Below are positions 46,627 to 47,933 of a DNA stretch of 47,933 nt, piece after piece; the stretch's first letter is position 1; every line of letters starts with the position of its first letter. Source of the DNA: Anoxybacillus tepidamans PS2. GTDB lineage: Bacteria; Bacillota; Bacilli; Bacillales; Anoxybacillaceae. The position numbers and the translations under genes are program-made. The DNA lies in contig NZ_JHVN01000021.1 of NCBI RefSeq assembly GCF_000620165.1, positions 1 through 47,933 of the forward strand. The letters are read 5' to 3'. The notes under the pieces are model-generated. The model was not told the origin of the DNA, did not search any database, and saw only the letters and a list, made by a program, of their open reading frames with translations.

Positions 46627-46822
46627 AGTGGAAGGAACAGTTGTTGAAACATTGCCGAACGCGATGTTTAAAGTAGAGTTGGAAAATGGTCATACGGTTT
46701 TAGCACATGTTTCCGGTAAAATCCGCATGCACTTCATTCGTATTTTACCTGGAGATAAAGTTACGGTAGAATTATCTCCGTACGACTTAACTCGCGGCAG
46801 AATTACGTATCGTTATAAATAA
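46604..46822 (+). CDS. infA: Translation initiation factor IF-1
   Basis: IF-1 occupies the 30S A site during initiation. The 72-residue OB-fold protein reads [72 protein letters not shown]. The start at 46604 follows AAGAAGGGAGA, within the preceding gene's coding sequence. Upstream in-frame ATGs are inside that gene and are rejected. Confidence 0.97.
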   Translation: MAKDDVIEVEGTVVETLPNAMFKVELENGHTVLAHVSGKIRMHFIRILPGDKVTVELSPYDLTRGRITYRYK

Positions 46823-46825
46823 TGA

Positions 46826-46969
<144 letters not shown>

Positions 46970-46991
46970 TTTTTAAGGAGGTGTACAAATC

Positions 46992-47357
46992 ATGGCACGT
47001 ATTGCAGGTGTAGATATTCCTCGTGAAAAGCGTGTAGTAATTTCTTTAACATACATTTATGGTATCGGTAAGCCAACTGCGCAAAAAATTCTTGCTGAAG
47101 CAGGTGTTTCTGAAGACACTCGCGTTCGTGACTTAACAGAGGAAGAGTTAGGAAAAATTCGTGAAATCGTTGACCGCTTGAAAGTAGAAGGCGATCTTCG
47201 TCGTGAAGTATCTTTAAATATCAAACGTCTTATGGAAATTGGCTGCTATCGTGGTCTTCGTCACCGTCGTGGCTTACCAGTGCGTGGTCAAAATACGAAA
47301 AACAACGCTCGCACACGTAAAGGTCCGCGCCGTACAGTAGCGAACAAGAAAAAATAA
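46992..47357 (+). CDS. rpsM: 30S ribosomal protein S13
   Basis: S13 forms intersubunit bridges in the 30S head and touches P-site tRNA. The 121-residue protein starts [34 protein letters not shown] and ends in the basic tail [33 protein letters not shown] precedes the ATG. Confidence 0.98.
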   Translation: MARIAGVDIPREKRVVISLTYIYGIGKPTAQKILAEAGVSEDTRVRDLTEEELGKIREIVDRLKVEGDLRREVSLNIKRLMEIGCYRGLRHRRGLPVRGQNTKNNARTRKGPRRTVANKKK

Positions 47358-47361
47358 TTAA

Positions 47362-47772
<411 letters not shown>

Positions 47773-47788
47773 TTTCTCTGTATAGATT

Positions 47789-47817
47789 TTGTATCCTTGT
47801 CAATAATGGGATATGAT
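47789..47817 (+). promoter_or_regulatory. Putative promoter upstream of rpoA
   Basis: TTGTAT (47789-47794) and TATGAT (47812-47817), 17 bp apart, lie in the rpsK-rpoA gap. The window ends in GAAGGAG, which looks like the ribosome-binding site of rpoA. No rpoA coding sequence is present. Confidence 0.45.
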
Positions 47818-47933
47818 GCAGTTTTTTAACAGAGGAATTTTACTCAGCTACTGCGCACATTCGGGAACTGATTCATGGGGGAATTTCGATTAGGCGTGTA
47901 TCGTTTGGTCGGGGTTTCGACGTTTTGAAGGAG

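Overview
The window is a chromosomal segment of a low-to-moderate GC Gram-positive bacterium of the family Bacillaceae. Gene order follows the Bacillus subtilis origin-proximal region almost one for one, and the proteins are close to Bacillus and Geobacillus homologues. Protein similarity and an IS982 relic point to the Anoxybacillus / Parageobacillus / Geobacillus side of the family; that genus-level placement is inference. Almost every gene is on the + strand, leading away from the replication origin.

Layout. (1) 1-549: 3' end of a 23S rRNA gene, a spacer with paired processing arms, 5S rRNA and the rrn terminator. (2) 550-1800: a gene-poor insertion zone holding an IS200/IS605-type right-end (omega-RNA-like) scar and a decayed IS982-family element with recognisable inverted ends and a flanking direct repeat. 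(3) 1868-6550: the CtsR-controlled heat-shock operon ctsR-mcsA-mcsB-clpC with promoter, CtsR operator and terminator. (4) 6580-10351: radA, yacL, ispD, ispF. disA, which normally lies between radA and yacL in Bacillaceae, is absent. (5) 10352-16208: a structured intergenic region, gltX, a cysteine T-box, cysE-cysS, mrnC, rlmB and rae1. (6) 16213-18062: sigH, rpmG, secE, nusG. (7) 18063-20850: rplKAJL with an L1-binding leader and an L10 leader. (8) 21045-29144: an rsmC-like methyltransferase gene, rpoB and rpoC. (9) 29164-34116: the str operon (rplGB, rpsL, rpsG, fusA, tuf) closed by a strong terminator. (10) 34191 to the end: the S10-spc-alpha supercluster from rpsJ to rpsK, including secY, adk, map, a KOW-domain gene and infA. 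The window stops just before rpoA; its putative promoter is present and the last bases look like its ribosome-binding site.

Functionally this is the core gene-expression block: rRNA, about thirty ribosomal proteins, both large RNA polymerase subunits, elongation and initiation factors, two aminoacyl-tRNA synthetases, rRNA and mRNA maturation enzymes, the Sec channel, and protein quality control. Regulation visible in the DNA includes a CtsR operator, a T-box, autogenous L1 and L10 leaders, several attenuator-like hairpins and many sigma-A-type promoters.

I found no CRISPR array, prophage, toxin-antitoxin pair, defence island or clearly new multigene system. The points most worth checking are the missing disA, a possible three-way-junction RNA between ispF and gltX, a hairpin that may bridge a distant Shine-Dalgarno to the nusG start, a 44-nt perfect repeat inside clpC, and several unexplained intra-operon hairpins.
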